Below, in pieces: positions 8,411 to 15,755 of a stretch of 50,326 bases of DNA. Both the position numbers and the translations under genes were made by a program. Origin of the DNA: JASFYU01 sp045046905 (GTDB lineage Bacteria; Bacteroidota; Bacteroidia; Flavobacteriales; Flavobacteriaceae); contig JASFYU010000104.1 in NCBI GenBank assembly GCA_045046905.1, forward strand, positions 1 to 50,326, in the 5' to 3' direction. Position 1 is the stretch's first letter. Each line of letters starts with the position of its first letter. A model generated the notes under the pieces. That model did not search any database. It worked only from the letters and a program-made list of their open reading frames with translations, and was not told the DNA's origin.

Positions 8411-9253
8411 ATGTCTGAAACTAGTTATATAGAATACAGCTTTAAAATAAACCCGCTGCAACCTGCATCTGATATATTGATTGCCGAACTCGGCGAAGTA
8501 GGGTTTGAGAGTTTTGTAGAAAATGAAGAAGGGGTACTTGCCTACATTCAAAAACAGGATTGGGACAATGCTATTCTGAATGAGATACAAATTTTGAACA
8601 ATCCAAGATTTGAAATCGAAATCACGTATGACCTTAAAGAAATCGAACAAGAGAACTGGAATATCACCTGGGAGCGCAATTTTAATCAAATACAAATAGG
8701 AGATCAGTGCGTGGTAAGGGCACCTTTTCACAAAAAACCGGCTGTTGATTTTGATATTGTTATAGAGCCAAAGATGAGTTTTGGAACGGGTCATCATGAG
8801 ACTACGTTTATGATGCTACAGTTTATTTTAGAGACTGATTTTCAGGAAAAATCGGTTTTGGACATGGGAAGCGGGACTGGAGTTTTAGCCATATTGGCGG
8901 CAATGAAAGGGGCAGGTTCAGTTGACGCTATCGATATAGATAACTGGTGTTACCTGAATGCCAGCGAAAATGTGGAGCGTAACAATTGCAAGGACATTAG
9001 GGTGTATGAAGGTGATTCGAGTTTGCTAAAAGGGCGTAGCTATGATATTATTCTAGCGAATATCAATAGAAATATTTTGTTGAAAGACATTCCCGAGTAT
9101 GCAAAGAGCTTGAACAAACAGGGCGTACTTTTTCTCAGTGGTTTTTATGCAGAGGACATCTCTATGATAACAGAAAAATGTAAGGAGGAAGGTTTGAAAT
9201 TTGAAAAAAATAACGAAAATAACAATTGGGTTGCCGTAAAATATGTATTTTAG
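8411..9253 (+). CDS. prmA: Ribosomal protein L11 methyltransferase
   Basis: A 280-residue SAM-dependent methyltransferase that trimethylates ribosomal protein L11. An N-terminal substrate-recognition domain (~1-95) precedes the Rossmann domain. SAM motif I is VLDMGSGTGVLAILAA, with D151 at its start. The preceding MSFGTGHHETT is the usual PrmA signature, and ILANINRNIL matches motif IV (NPP/NIN). Start ATG 8411 gives MSETSYIEYSFKINP, typical for Bacteroidota PrmA. clpS follows after 32 bp, a conserved pair. Confidence 0.95.
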   Translation: MSETSYIEYSFKINPLQPASDILIAELGEVGFESFVENEEGVLAYIQKQDWDNAILNEIQILNNPRFEIEITYDLKEIEQENWNITWERNFNQIQIGDQCVVRAPFHKKPAVDFDIVIEPKMSFGTGHHETTFMMLQFILETDFQEKSVLDMGSGTGVLAILAAMKGAGSVDAIDIDNWCYLNASENVERNNCKDIRVYEGDSSLLKGRSYDIILANINRNILLKDIPEYAKSLNKQGVLFLSGFYAEDISMITEKCKEEGLKFEKNNENNNWVAVKYVF

Positions 9254-9285
9254 AGTGTGCATTATCAGATTTAAAACCAGAAATG

Positions 9286-9561
9286 ATGAGTACCAGAGAA
9301 CAAGTATCGGAAGAAGTGCTTTTGGAAGAAGAGTTAGTAGCTGAAAATGAAATTGTACTTTTTAATGATGAGGTGAATACTTTTGAGCATGTCATCGAAA
9401 CCTTGATAGCGGTTTGTGAGCATACTGCCGAACAGGCCGAACAATGTTCATTAATTGTACACCACAACGGAAAATGTACCGTTAAAACAGGAGCGTATAC
9501 TGATTTGGAACCCCGCTGTACTAGATTGCTTCAAGCAGGACTAAGTGCCGAAATCATTTAG
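9286..9561 (+). CDS. clpS: ATP-dependent Clp protease adaptor ClpS
   Basis: From the ATG at 9286 the protein is 91 residues (an ATG at 9283 would add one Met). It delivers N-degron substrates to the ClpA/ClpC-ClpP protease. The recognition pocket is visible: LFNDEVNTFEHVIETL, with the N-D-x-x-T-x-x-x-V pattern, followed by A-x-Q-A-E-Q and the HHNGKC segment (HxxGxA in many ClpS). The frame stays open upstream to 9226 but that part overlaps prmA and lacks conservation signs. Its end overlaps the 3' end of convergent nadB by 21 bp. Confidence 0.92.
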   Translation: MSTREQVSEEVLLEEELVAENEIVLFNDEVNTFEHVIETLIAVCEHTAEQAEQCSLIVHHNGKCTVKTGAYTDLEPRCTRLLQAGLSAEII

Positions 9562-11118
9562 CGGAAGATTGTCGATATTATAATACCCACCCCTATTTTC
9601 TTTTTGTTCCAATGATTGGCCAATGATTAAATGCGCAACATTGACCATATTCCTCAGTTCACAGAGGGTGGTGGTCACTCTTGCTTTTTTATAGAGGTCT
9701 TCGACCTCTATATAGATCAGATTCAGTTGGTCTATTGCCTTTGTTAAACGATTATTGCTTCTCACAATGCCCACATAATCGCGCATTAGGGCTTGTAATA
9801 GTTTAAGGTTGTGCTGTATTAAAATAGTTTCTTGGGTGGTATAGGTTCCTTGGTGGTTCCACTCAGGAACGGTATGTGACATGGGTTTTGATATATTTTG
9901 ACTAAGGTATTTGAAAATATTATGAGCATAAACCAAAGCCTCTAATAAGGAGTTTGATGCCAATCTATTGGCTCCATGCAGTCCTGTTCTACTGCATTCG
10001 CCACAGGCAAACAAATTGTTGATCGATGTTTTTCCGTCTGTATCTACCACGATACCACCACAGAGGTAGTGCGATGCGGGTACAACAGGAATCCAGTCTG
10101 TTTCAAGATGTATATGGCGAGTAGCGCATTTTTCATAAATGTTCGGGAAATGATTTTTGAAGGCAACCATATCAAGATGCGTGCAGTCGAGAAAAACATG
10201 AGTGTCCCCGGTTTTTTTTAATTCGTCTTCAATACTTTGCGATACAATATCTCTTGAAGCCAATTCGGCCCTTTTATCATAATCAGGCATAAACCTATGT
10301 CCGTTTTTAGTACGTAAATAGGCCCCGAAACCTCTGACGGCCTCTGAGATTAAAAAAGAAGAACCGATTTCGGTATTGTACATGGCGGTAGGGTGAAACT
10401 GAATGAACTGCATATCCATAATCTGTGCCTTTGCCCTATAGGCCATGGCAATACCGTCTCCGGTGGCAATGATAGGGTTGGTCGTATGCCCATATACATG
10501 GCCCATGCCGCCTGATGCCAATAAGGTGCTTTCTGCGCGAATGGCCAGTATGTCTCCTTTTTTTTGGTCCAAGACATAGGCGCCATAGCAGGATATTTTT
10601 TTGGGATCCGAACTTTTTAAATGGTGCTCGGTAATCAAGTCTATGGCAAAATGGTGGGTTAAAAGGGTGATATTGGCGAGTTCGTGAATCCGTTGCAATA
10701 AAGCTCTTTCTATTTCTTGACCCGTGATATCTTTATGATGTACCACCCTATATTCGGAATGCCCCCCTTCTTTTCCAAGATCAAACCTGCCCTGAGAATC
10801 TAAGTCAAAGTTCGCTCCCCATCGTATGAGTTCTTGAAGTTGTTCAGGACCTTCTTTTATGACCATTTCTACGATTGCCTTGTCACATAGTCCGTCGCCT
10901 GCAATCAAGGTGTCTTGAATGTGCTTTTGAAAAGAGTCTCCCTCCTCATGATTCAACACCACGGCTACGCCTCCTTGGGCGTATTTAGTGCTCGATTCGT
11001 CTTCATTCCTTTTGGTGACGATGACCAGACTCTTATCAGGAAATTTTTCGGCTATTTTAACGGCAAAGGTTAGTCCTGCAATACCAGAGCCTATCACTAA
11101 AAAGTTGGTCGATTTCAT
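9541..11118 (-). CDS. nadB: L-aspartate oxidase NadB
   Basis: A 525-residue FAD enzyme oxidising L-aspartate to iminoaspartate, the first step of de novo NAD synthesis. The FAD dinucleotide motif G10-S-G-I-A-G15 begins the protein, followed by STKYAQGGVAVV. The succinate-dehydrogenase-like core has QFHPTAMY and the HYLCGGIVVDTDGKTS and GLHGANRLASNSLLE segments. The C-terminal helical domain is complete. nadA lies directly upstream on the same strand with a 7-bp gap, and the two products act in sequence. The 3' end overlaps clpS by 21 bp. Confidence 0.96.
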   Translation of the reverse strand: MKSTNFLVIGSGIAGLTFAVKIAEKFPDKSLVIVTKRNEDESSTKYAQGGVAVVLNHEEGDSFQKHIQDTLIAGDGLCDKAIVEMVIKEGPEQLQELIRWGANFDLDSQGRFDLGKEGGHSEYRVVHHKDITGQEIERALLQRIHELANITLLTHHFAIDLITEHHLKSSDPKKISCYGAYVLDQKKGDILAIRAESTLLASGGMGHVYGHTTNPIIATGDGIAMAYRAKAQIMDMQFIQFHPTAMYNTEIGSSFLISEAVRGFGAYLRTKNGHRFMPDYDKRAELASRDIVSQSIEDELKKTGDTHVFLDCTHLDMVAFKNHFPNIYEKCATRHIHLETDWIPVVPASHYLCGGIVVDTDGKTSINNLFACGECSRTGLHGANRLASNSLLEALVYAHNIFKYLSQNISKPMSHTVPEWNHQGTYTTQETILIQHNLKLLQALMRDYVGIVRSNNRLTKAIDQLNLIYIEVEDLYKKARVTTTLCELRNMVNVAHLIIGQSLEQKENRGGYYNIDNLPLNDFGT

Positions 11119-11125
11119 AAGGGAA

Positions 11126-12049
11126 TCAAGATAAGGCCAGCATACGCTTTATAGGAATCAAGGCTTTTTCTCTAATAGCTTTGGGTACGTCAACACTAGG
11201 GTTTTCGGTACGTAGGCAATCATATAGTTTTTGTAGTGTATTCACCTTCATATAACCGCATTCACTACAGGCACAAGTGGTATCTTCTTCAACAGGGGCC
11301 GGTATCAATTCGGTACCCGGTACTTCTTGTTTCATCTTGTGTAGAATACCCATTTCTGTGGCCACGATGAATTTTTTTTCAGGATGTTCTTTTACATACT
11401 CTATCATACCCGAGGTAGACCCAATATAGGTAGCCGTTTTTAGTATGTGCTCTTCAGATTCGGGATGTGCGATGATTACTGCATCGGGATGTTTTTGATG
11501 AAGGGCCAGCAATTTATCGATACTAAAAGCTTCATGTACGATGCAACTGCCATCCCAGAGCACCATATCCCTTCCTGTTTCTTTTATGATATACTTTCCC
11601 AGATTCCTATCAGGAGCGAAGATAATGGGTCTGTCTTTTGGTACTGATGCCACAATCTTCAGGGCATTGGAAGAGGTACAGACGATATCGGTCATCGCCT
11701 TTACGGCCGCACTACAGTTTACATAGGTAATTACCGTATGGTCGGGGTGCGCTTTTATAAATGCCGCAAATGCCTCAGGTGGGCAAGAATCTGCCAAGGA
11801 GCATCCTGCATCTAAATCAGGTAGCAGAACTGTTTTTTCAGGACTTAGTATCTTGGCCGTTTCCGCCATAAAATAAACCCCGGCAAATACGATGATATCT
11901 GCATCGGTTTCTGCCGCCTTTTGAGACAGCCCTAAACTGTCACCTACATAATCGGCTATTTCTTGTATTTCAGGACGTTGGTAATAATGCGCTAAAATAA
12001 TAGCGTTCTTTTCTTTTTTTAAGCCTGCTATTTTCTCTTTTAGGTTCAT
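11126..12049 (-). CDS. nadA: Quinolinate synthase NadA
   Basis: 307 residues, the short NadA class. It condenses iminoaspartate with dihydroxyacetone phosphate to quinolinate on a [4Fe-4S] cluster. The three cluster cysteines expected for the family are C83 (AGCSLAD), C169 (DGSCIVHE) and C264 (CSECGYMKVN); two further cysteines (C259, C261) precede the last. Substrate-binding H21-Y-Y (LAHYYQRPEIQ) and H195-P-E197 are present, as is the GSTSGMI loop. It is the first gene of a nadA-nadB operon; 264 bp upstream separate it from the YeeE pair. Confidence 0.96.
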   Translation of the reverse strand: MNLKEKIAGLKKEKNAIILAHYYQRPEIQEIADYVGDSLGLSQKAAETDADIIVFAGVYFMAETAKILSPEKTVLLPDLDAGCSLADSCPPEAFAAFIKAHPDHTVITYVNCSAAVKAMTDIVCTSSNALKIVASVPKDRPIIFAPDRNLGKYIIKETGRDMVLWDGSCIVHEAFSIDKLLALHQKHPDAVIIAHPESEEHILKTATYIGSTSGMIEYVKEHPEKKFIVATEMGILHKMKQEVPGTELIPAPVEEDTTCACSECGYMKVNTLQKLYDCLRTENPSVDVPKAIREKALIPIKRMLALS

Positions 12050-12313
12050 TTTATACCAATTTAACTATAAACTACCTTATATAAACTCGTTCAAAGCAAC
12101 TTCCCGTCCAATGCTACATTTTATAATAAATAGGTATTAGAGCGGAAGGTGTTTTTTGCAAAAATAGGCTTAGTGCATGGAAAACAAAACGATTTGGACC
12201 ATATTTTTTTGGGTTCCAAGGGTATTTGTGTATAAAGCTGAGTTGTGCCCTTGGTAGTATACCTACTTGTAAATCATAAAGTATCTTTTATGTGTTCAGC
12301 TTGTATAGCTCTT

Positions 12314-12727
12314 CTAATGGGGTAGTCTGTTTTTTAGGAGTCCGTATACAAAGGTTCCCAGTAGTGCAGCCGCAATTACGATTAGCATACTAAAAACCCC
12401 TGAACCCAATAGAATATACATGGGGCCAGGACATGCGCCGGCCAGAGCCCATCCAAGTCCAAAAATGGTGCCCCCTAAAATATAGCGGGTAAACCCCTGA
12501 TCTTTTAGGGGAACATTGATTTTCTCTCCCTCAATATTGTTGATTTTCATTTTTTTAAAGAACAAAAGAAGCAAGGCGCCCAGGATAACGGCGGATCCGA
12601 TAATGCCGTACATATGGAACGACTGAAATTTGAACATCTCGAAAATACGGTACCAGGACACGGCCTCGGATTTTACCAAAACAATTCCGAAAAATATGCC
12701 GACTACTAAAAATTTTAAGAATTTCAT
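12314..12727 (-). CDS. YeeE/YedE-family sulfur transporter, small half
   Basis: 137 residues with four hydrophobic segments and the family signature GLGWALAGACPGPMYILLGSG, whose cysteine lies in a re-entrant loop in YeeE-type thiosulfate transporters. It is half the size of a fused YeeE. It overlaps the start of its own upstream partner's stop by 4 bp (12724-12727), so the two are co-translated and probably assemble as one inner-membrane channel. Sulfur-compound uptake (thiosulfate or similar) is inferred from family knowledge; no rhodanese or metallo-hydrolase partner is adjacent here. Confidence 0.85.
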   Translation of the reverse strand: MKFLKFLVVGIFFGIVLVKSEAVSWYRIFEMFKFQSFHMYGIIGSAVILGALLLLFFKKMKINNIEGEKINVPLKDQGFTRYILGGTIFGLGWALAGACPGPMYILLGSGVFSMLIVIAAALLGTFVYGLLKNRLPH

Positions 12728-13287
12728 ACGCTAAAAATTAAGGGAAATAATAGATGGGTCATTATTAAGCCGCCGACAAAGAACCCGATTACGGCGATTA
12801 GTGAGGGCAGTTGTAGGTTGCTTAGCCCGGTAATAGCATGCCCCGAAGTGCACCCTGAGGCATAGCGGGTTCCGAAACCTACTAAAAACCCGGCAATAAC
12901 TAAAAGTGATAGGCCTTTTAAGGTCAGAATAGCATCCCAACTATATATTTCGGCAGGTAACAGGGTCTGACCAGCCTTATCGAATCCTAGTTGGTCTAAA
13001 TCAGATATCGTTTCTGGGTTTAAGGTCATTACAGAGCCATCAGATAAAAATGTAACCGCAATGAAGCCGCCGATAATAGCACCTAATACCACGGTTAAGT
13101 TCCAGCGTTGGTCCTTCCAATCTTCCTTAAAAAAATCAGCATATTTTCCGGCACCTCCAATACTACAAAGTGTTTTAAGGTTCGATGACATGCCGAAAGT
13201 CTTCCCGAAATAGATTAATAAGAGCATTATAAAGCTAATCAAGGGGCCCGAAACATACCATGGCCAGGGTTGCAAAATGAAATTCAT
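12724..13287 (-). CDS. YeeE/YedE-family sulfur transporter, large half
   Basis: 187 residues with about five membrane segments. The family's second cysteine signature is present as GFGTRYASGCTSGHAITGLS, and the last helix VIGFFVGGLIM is typical. It is the upstream gene of a two-gene unit with the 137-residue partner (4-bp overlap). The two halves together match the domain order of a full-length YeeE/YedE transporter, each half supplying one conserved cysteine loop. Start ATG 13287 yields MNFILQPWPWYVSGP, a common N-terminus for this split form. Confidence 0.85.
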   Translation of the reverse strand: MNFILQPWPWYVSGPLISFIMLLLIYFGKTFGMSSNLKTLCSIGGAGKYADFFKEDWKDQRWNLTVVLGAIIGGFIAVTFLSDGSVMTLNPETISDLDQLGFDKAGQTLLPAEIYSWDAILTLKGLSLLVIAGFLVGFGTRYASGCTSGHAITGLSNLQLPSLIAVIGFFVGGLIMTHLLFPLIFSV

Positions 13288-13370
13288 GTTCTAAAATTTT
13301 TACGAATATAAAATTTATTCACAGATTGTAGGTTTAATTCACTCCGGAGTACTCGAGATTGCCTCGAAAT

Positions 13371-13411
13371 AAAAAATGTTCTCGAAAGCATAGCTCGTAC
13401 CTTTGGGTCGA
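13371..13411. repeat. Dispersed 41-bp repeat, copy 1
   Basis: This stretch matches 41666-41706 at 36 of 41 positions by eye, including shared blocks aaaaaatg, tcgaaagcata and ctcgtacc. Weaker similarity continues on both sides (TTGCCT upstream, TTGATTT downstream). Both copies are intergenic. The region from 13288 to 13515 holds no gene I can support apart from this repeat and a small perfect palindrome ACTCCGGAGT. Confidence 0.7.
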
Positions 13412-13515
13412 TTTTGTTGATTTTCCGGTCTGATTGATAAAGATTGTTGTTTCTTCTTCTGATGGGTATGACCAGTTTACGAAAAAGTAGGCAGCGAGGG
13501 TTTTCGTGACTTTAA

Positions 13516-13746
13516 ACCTGAGTTCGACCTAAGATTTGAAATGGAAAATTTTAAGGAATATCGAGATATTTCAAAAGGTTTACATGATAAGATTGCCTTT
13601 TATCTGTATTTGCTTCGGATTTGATGATTTTTTTCCAATTCTCGCCAAATTTCATCAAATTAACTCCTTAGTCTTTCTAAAATTCAGTTTCGAATTGAAT
13701 AAAAAAGCATCTAAACTGTAAACAAATCTATAGGTCGAACTCAGGT
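13516..13746. mobile_element. MITE-like element with terminal inverted repeats
   Basis: The left end (13516-13538) begins ACCTGAGTTCGACCTA and the right end (13723-13746) is its inverse; the two agree over 23-24 bp with one or two differences. The hexamer CTTTAA flanks both ends (13510-13515 and 13747-13752), fitting a target-site duplication. The 231-bp interior has no convincing gene; one 61-codon frame (13536-13721) shows no family features. A 55-bp relative is at 33237-33291. The right-hand duplication supplies the stop codon of the response regulator, so the insertion abuts that gene exactly. Confidence 0.8.
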
Positions 13747-13748
13747 CT

Positions 13749-14459
13749 TTAAGAAGAACGGTTTAGAATCCGGTTCTTTACATCCTTAATAAAGCTTCTG
13801 CCAATGGTATATCGAATGCCATCTATTTCTAAACTGTTGCCCTCGACCACATTAACCTTATCTACGGCAACAGTGAAGGAGCGATGTATTCTAATGAAAT
13901 TATTGGAAGGCAGTTCTTCGGTAAAACTTCCTAAGGTCTTATGAATAATAAATTTTGCGCTAAGTGTTTTTATTCGGATATAATCCTTCAGGCTTTCAAC
14001 CACAATAATTTCATCTAGGTATATTTTTTGCAGTTTCTTCTTGTCCACTTTTACGAATATATGGGGTTTTTCCTGCTGCTCTCTCTGCTGATTGTTTGCC
14101 ATTTTTTTTAGCCTTATAACTCGGTTGACCGATTTTAGGAACCTTGGAAAAGGTATGGGTTTGATCAGATAGTCGATAGCCTCGAGTTCAAAACTTTTAA
14201 GGGCATATTCCTCATGTGCAGTGGTGATGATTACCATGGGTTTGACCTGTAGACTTTCTAAGAAATCAAAGCCGTCTAGGATGGGCATATTAATATCGAG
14301 AAATATAATATCTACCTCATTGGACTGTAAAAAAGAAGAGGCGTCGAGCGCATTTGAGAACGTTTCGATTAAACGAAGCTCATTTATTTTTTCGATATAG
14401 TTTTTTAGCACCTTTATAGCTAAAGGCTCATCATCAATTACAATAACGTTTAATCGCAT
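13749..14459 (-). CDS. LytTR-family response regulator
   Basis: 236 residues: a receiver domain (1-120) and a LytTR DNA-binding domain (~135-236). The receiver has D9-D10, phospho-acceptor D55 (IIFLDINMP), T79-T80 and K102 (LIKP). The LytTR part has IKTLSAKFIIHKTLG and the FIRIHRSFTVAV segment that contacts DNA in this family. Its start overlaps the kinase stop by one base (TAATG), so they are translated as a unit. The adjacent divergent operon is the likely target, by position only. A mobile element ends at its stop codon. Confidence 0.93.
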   Translation of the reverse strand: MRLNVIVIDDEPLAIKVLKNYIEKINELRLIETFSNALDASSFLQSNEVDIIFLDINMPILDGFDFLESLQVKPMVIITTAHEEYALKSFELEAIDYLIKPIPFPRFLKSVNRVIRLKKMANNQQREQQEKPHIFVKVDKKKLQKIYLDEIIVVESLKDYIRIKTLSAKFIIHKTLGSFTEELPSNNFIRIHRSFTVAVDKVNVVEGNSLEIDGIRYTIGRSFIKDVKNRILNRSS

Positions 14460-15589
14460 TATACCTTTAGTTTTAAATCAATATGAAATTTATTTTCCTT
14501 TTCAAAAATGTCAAGTTCGTAATCATTTTTGTCATACCCCAATTCTAATCTTTTTTTAACATTGGACAAGCCGATGCCTCCACTGCGAGTGGGGATACTA
14601 CTCTTTATGTCTTTTTCAGGAATGGTATTAGATACTTTAAAGAATAAAAAAGAACCTTCTACATGAATATCAATGACGATTAACATTTCACCAATATTTT
14701 TGTTGGCCCCATGTTTAAAGCAGTTTTCAATAAATGGAATGAGTAGCATAGGAGCTATTTTTTTGTTCTCTAAATCACCAGATACGCTTATCTCTACGTT
14801 GAGTGAATCATCAAAGCGTATACGTTCAAGGTCAATATAGTTTTGAATACAGTCTACTTCGCTTCTCAAATCTTGTTTTGGGCGCCTGGTAGCATATAAA
14901 AGATACCGCATTAATTCAGAAAGTTTTAAAATCACTTCGGGGGCCTTATCTGACTTTTCAAGGGTAAGGGCATAAATATTGTTCAAGGTATTAAAGAAAA
15001 AATGTGGCGAGACCTGAGATCGTAGAAACCGTAGTTCGGTATTCAATTGTCTCTTTTCAAGATCATGCAATTTGCTATGCTCGCTCAACCAATCGATAGT
15101 AACTTTAATTGCAGTAGTAAAAGAAGCGACATAAAGCTCGCCTAACATCGTAACAATGGCATAATTGAGCGTTATGTCATTCACTACTTCGATGTATTCA
15201 GGCATGACATTCGTGCTGATAAGATAGTAGGTAAGGTTAAACTTTATCAGGAGCACTATAAATAATGATGCAAGAACGGCAAAGGTATACGCAACATATT
15301 TTCGAGTATAGACAAATTTTGGCATTAAATAATACACATTGAAATACGCCAAGGCCATGTGTATAGGAAAGCCTAATAAGTTTGTTTTTAGGGAGTATAT
15401 GAAATCATCATGAACACTACCCCATCGTAAGGTGTTAAAAGCGAAATAGATAAGCCAAAAAACGAGATGGTGTTTGTAATTAATCTCATAATTTTTTAAG
15501 GGCTTGCCATTTATGCTGCCATTTAATTGATTATCAGGCTCCATCTCAGGTGAATTGTTCAATAATTGAGTTTTATTGATGTTCGGCAT
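14459..15589 (-). CDS. LytS-type sensor histidine kinase
   Basis: A 376-residue inner-membrane kinase of the His_kinase (PF06580) type. Four hydrophobic segments lie within residues 40-165 without a recognisable extracytoplasmic sensor domain. The phospho-accepting histidine is H196 in QVSPHFFFNTLNNIYA. The ATPase part has IPFIENCFKHG (N box) and GIGLSNVKKRLEL (G box). It pairs with the LytTR regulator downstream. It is divergent from the GH92 operon with a 166-bp shared upstream region, which makes control of that operon a reasonable guess. The signal sensed is unknown. Confidence 0.92.
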   Translation of the reverse strand: MPNINKTQLLNNSPEMEPDNQLNGSINGKPLKNYEINYKHHLVFWLIYFAFNTLRWGSVHDDFIYSLKTNLLGFPIHMALAYFNVYYLMPKFVYTRKYVAYTFAVLASLFIVLLIKFNLTYYLISTNVMPEYIEVVNDITLNYAIVTMLGELYVASFTTAIKVTIDWLSEHSKLHDLEKRQLNTELRFLRSQVSPHFFFNTLNNIYALTLEKSDKAPEVILKLSELMRYLLYATRRPKQDLRSEVDCIQNYIDLERIRFDDSLNVEISVSGDLENKKIAPMLLIPFIENCFKHGANKNIGEMLIVIDIHVEGSFLFFKVSNTIPEKDIKSSIPTRSGGIGLSNVKKRLELGYDKNDYELDIFEKENKFHIDLKLKV

Positions 15590-15678
15590 TCCTACAAAGT
15601 CGTTGGTCTAAAATTATTCAAGACATTGTAAAAATTGTCAATATTTATAATCAGACTATAGTTCAATGAATTTATGAA

Positions 15679-15718
15679 TTGGAATCAAAAAACAATACTA
15701 CTTTACACTTTTTAAGTG
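15679..15718 (+). promoter_or_regulatory. Putative promoter and palindrome before the glycan operon
   Basis: TTG (15679-15681), a 17-bp spacer and TACTTTAC (15699-15706) loosely resemble the Bacteroidota TTG/TANNTTTG promoter. The palindrome CACTT-TTT-AAGTG (15706-15718) sits at the presumed start of transcription, 37 bp before the first GH92 gene. It could be an operator. The -7 match is imperfect and the palindrome is short. Confidence 0.3.
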
Positions 15719-15755
15719 GTTTAAGATATGTATTTTTTATAAAAGTACTCTAAAA

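Noticed and set aside
9541..11118. Open frames on the strand opposite to nadB and nadA
   Set aside because: They are composition shadows of long conserved genes and show no motifs, starts or spacing of their own.
13536..13721. 61-codon frame inside the MITE-like element
   Set aside because: AT-rich, phenylalanine/lysine-heavy, without recognisable domain; it fits chance in an AT-rich noncoding element.
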